NCBI GenBank assembly: GCA_030044035.1
Contig: JASHWN010000461.1
Coordinates: 1 to 6,058, forward strand
DNA from: Xanthobacteraceae bacterium
Lineage (GTDB): Bacteria > Pseudomonadota > Alphaproteobacteria > Rhizobiales > Xanthobacteraceae
Direction of reading: 5' to 3'
DNA: 6,058 nt
Made by a program: the position numbers and the translations under genes. This document shows positions 5,544 through 6,058 of this stretch, piece after piece. The first letter of the stretch is position 1. Every line of letters begins with the position of its first letter. The notes below the pieces were generated by a model that was given only the letters and a program-made list of their open reading frames with translations, ran no database searches and was not told the origin of the DNA.

Positions 5544-5713
5544 CCTTCCCCGCGAAGCGGGGAAGGGGGACCGCCCGAAGGGCGGTGGAAGGGGCGCGGG
5601 CCTCAACGAATTCTTCCAATCAAGGTGAAGCGTCAAGTCCCGCGCCCCCTCCACCATCCTTCGCTCGCGTTGCTCGCTACGGATGGTCCCCCTCCCCCGC
5701 TTCGCGGGTGAGG
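5544..5713. repeat. Palindromic intergenic element of about 170 bp between lexA and comEC
   Basis: The ends are inverted copies of one another: 5544-5572 matches the reverse complement of 5685-5713 at 26 of 29 bases. Inside are a perfect hairpin (5544-5553/5557-5566, loop GAA), a second perfect hairpin (CCGCCC-GAA-GGGCGG, 5571-5585), a 17-pair stem with one mismatch (5584-5600/5639-5655) around a 38-base loop, and a seven-pair stem (5653-5659/5681-5687). It resembles the GC-rich palindromic repeats scattered between genes in Bradyrhizobium-like genomes, as I recall them. Lying between convergent genes, it could act as a bidirectional terminator. No ORF here is credible. Confidence 0.75.
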
Positions 5714-5722
5714 AAAGTGATT

Positions 5723-6058
5723 TCACTGATCCGCTTCGACATCCTCGGGCCGCGGCGTCGCGTTGGCGGGCGCGGCGGCGTTGCCGAGTGAAGCACGCGG
5801 CGCGGGTGGTGCTGGCGCCCAGGGGCGGTCGAAATATGGCGGCCGCACCGAATCCACCACGAAGCCATTATCAGTTCGGCGCAGAGCCAGCGCGCCGCGG
5901 CTGCGCCAGTCATTGCGCCCGATCACCATGACGGCGCAGCCGGGCGGCGGATCGCCATAGGCCACGATGATTTTTGCCCGCGCGCAATCTTCCTCGAACG
6001 CGGCCGGCGCCAGCGCGTAGCTCACCAGCGCACCGTCGGCGAGCTTGCCGATGCAGCC
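5723..6058 (-). CDS. comEC: ComEC/Rec2-family competence protein, C-terminal end (partial)
   Basis: The last 111 codons and stop (complement of 5723-5725) of a minus-strand gene that enters from beyond the window. The peptide contains GCIGKLADGALVSYAL, EEDCARAKIIVAYGDPPPGCAVMVIGR, RGALALRR and GFVVDSVRPPYFDRPWAP, which I recognise as the C-terminal region of alphaproteobacterial ComEC proteins; FDRPW after a GALALRR segment is characteristic. ComEC forms the inner-membrane channel for single-stranded DNA in natural transformation. Its membrane-spanning Competence domain would lie outside the window, so channel function cannot be judged here. The last 30 residues are Ala/Pro-rich and poorly conserved. 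It converges on lexA across the palindromic element; lexA next to comEC is a common order in this group. The family call is by recalled motif and context only. Confidence 0.75.
   Translation of the reverse strand, partial: GCIGKLADGALVSYALAPAAFEEDCARAKIIVAYGDPPPGCAVMVIGRNDWRSRGALALRRTDNGFVVDSVRPPYFDRPWAPAPPAPRASLGNAAAPANATPRPEDVEADQ

Noticed and set aside
5585..5931. Short reading frames over the palindromic element and opposite comEC
   Set aside because: They follow inverted-repeat sequence or are shadows of the comEC frame and show no protein family character.
1..6058. CRISPR array, tRNA/rRNA, phage, toxin-antitoxin or insertion-sequence genes
   Set aside because: No regularly spaced short repeats, cloverleaf, integrase/transposase motif or small gene pair was seen on either strand.

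Overview
The window looks like a chromosomal segment of a GC-rich alphaproteobacterium of the order Hyphomicrobiales (Bradyrhizobiaceae/Xanthobacteraceae-like). The grounds are the gene order trpC-moaC-moeA ... lexA ... comEC, a LexA protein that begins MLTRKQ, direct-repeat GTTC-N7-GTTC LexA boxes typical of alphaproteobacteria, rhizobial-type small outer-membrane barrels, and a GC-rich palindromic intergenic element. These assignments come from recognising protein motifs, not from a database search.

Layout. Positions 1-1831 (+): the 3' end of trpC (tryptophan synthesis) and two molybdenum-cofactor genes, moaC and moeA, packed as one operon with overlaps or gaps of a few bases. Positions 1832-4578 (-): two adjacent outer-membrane beta-barrel genes pointing towards moeA. 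The one next to moeA (1898-3457) is an in-frame head-to-tail fusion of two barrel domains behind one signal peptide. The other (3721-4491) has a single barrel. Positions 4579-5535 (+): the lexA control region, with one perfect and one near-perfect LexA box, then lexA. Positions 5536-5722: a roughly 170-bp imperfect palindromic element. Positions 5723-6058 (-): the C-terminal end of a ComEC-like competence protein that converges on lexA.

The most informative part is the barrel locus. The spacer between the two barrel genes contains a relic of the last codons of moeA (31 of 35 bases identical), followed by a copy of the intrinsic terminator that lies between moeA and the first barrel gene. The leaders upstream of the two barrel genes are also alignable without gaps. 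A segment 'moeA 3' end - terminator - barrel gene - leader' was therefore tandemly duplicated, and a further barrel copy was fused in frame within one unit. The locus probably interrupts an older moeA-lexA adjacency. No phage, insertion-sequence, CRISPR or RNA gene was seen.

Functionally the window mixes housekeeping anabolism (Trp, Moco), an SOS regulator with autoregulatory sites, a DNA-uptake gene and surface proteins. Only trpC-moaC-moeA appears to be a real co-transcribed unit.
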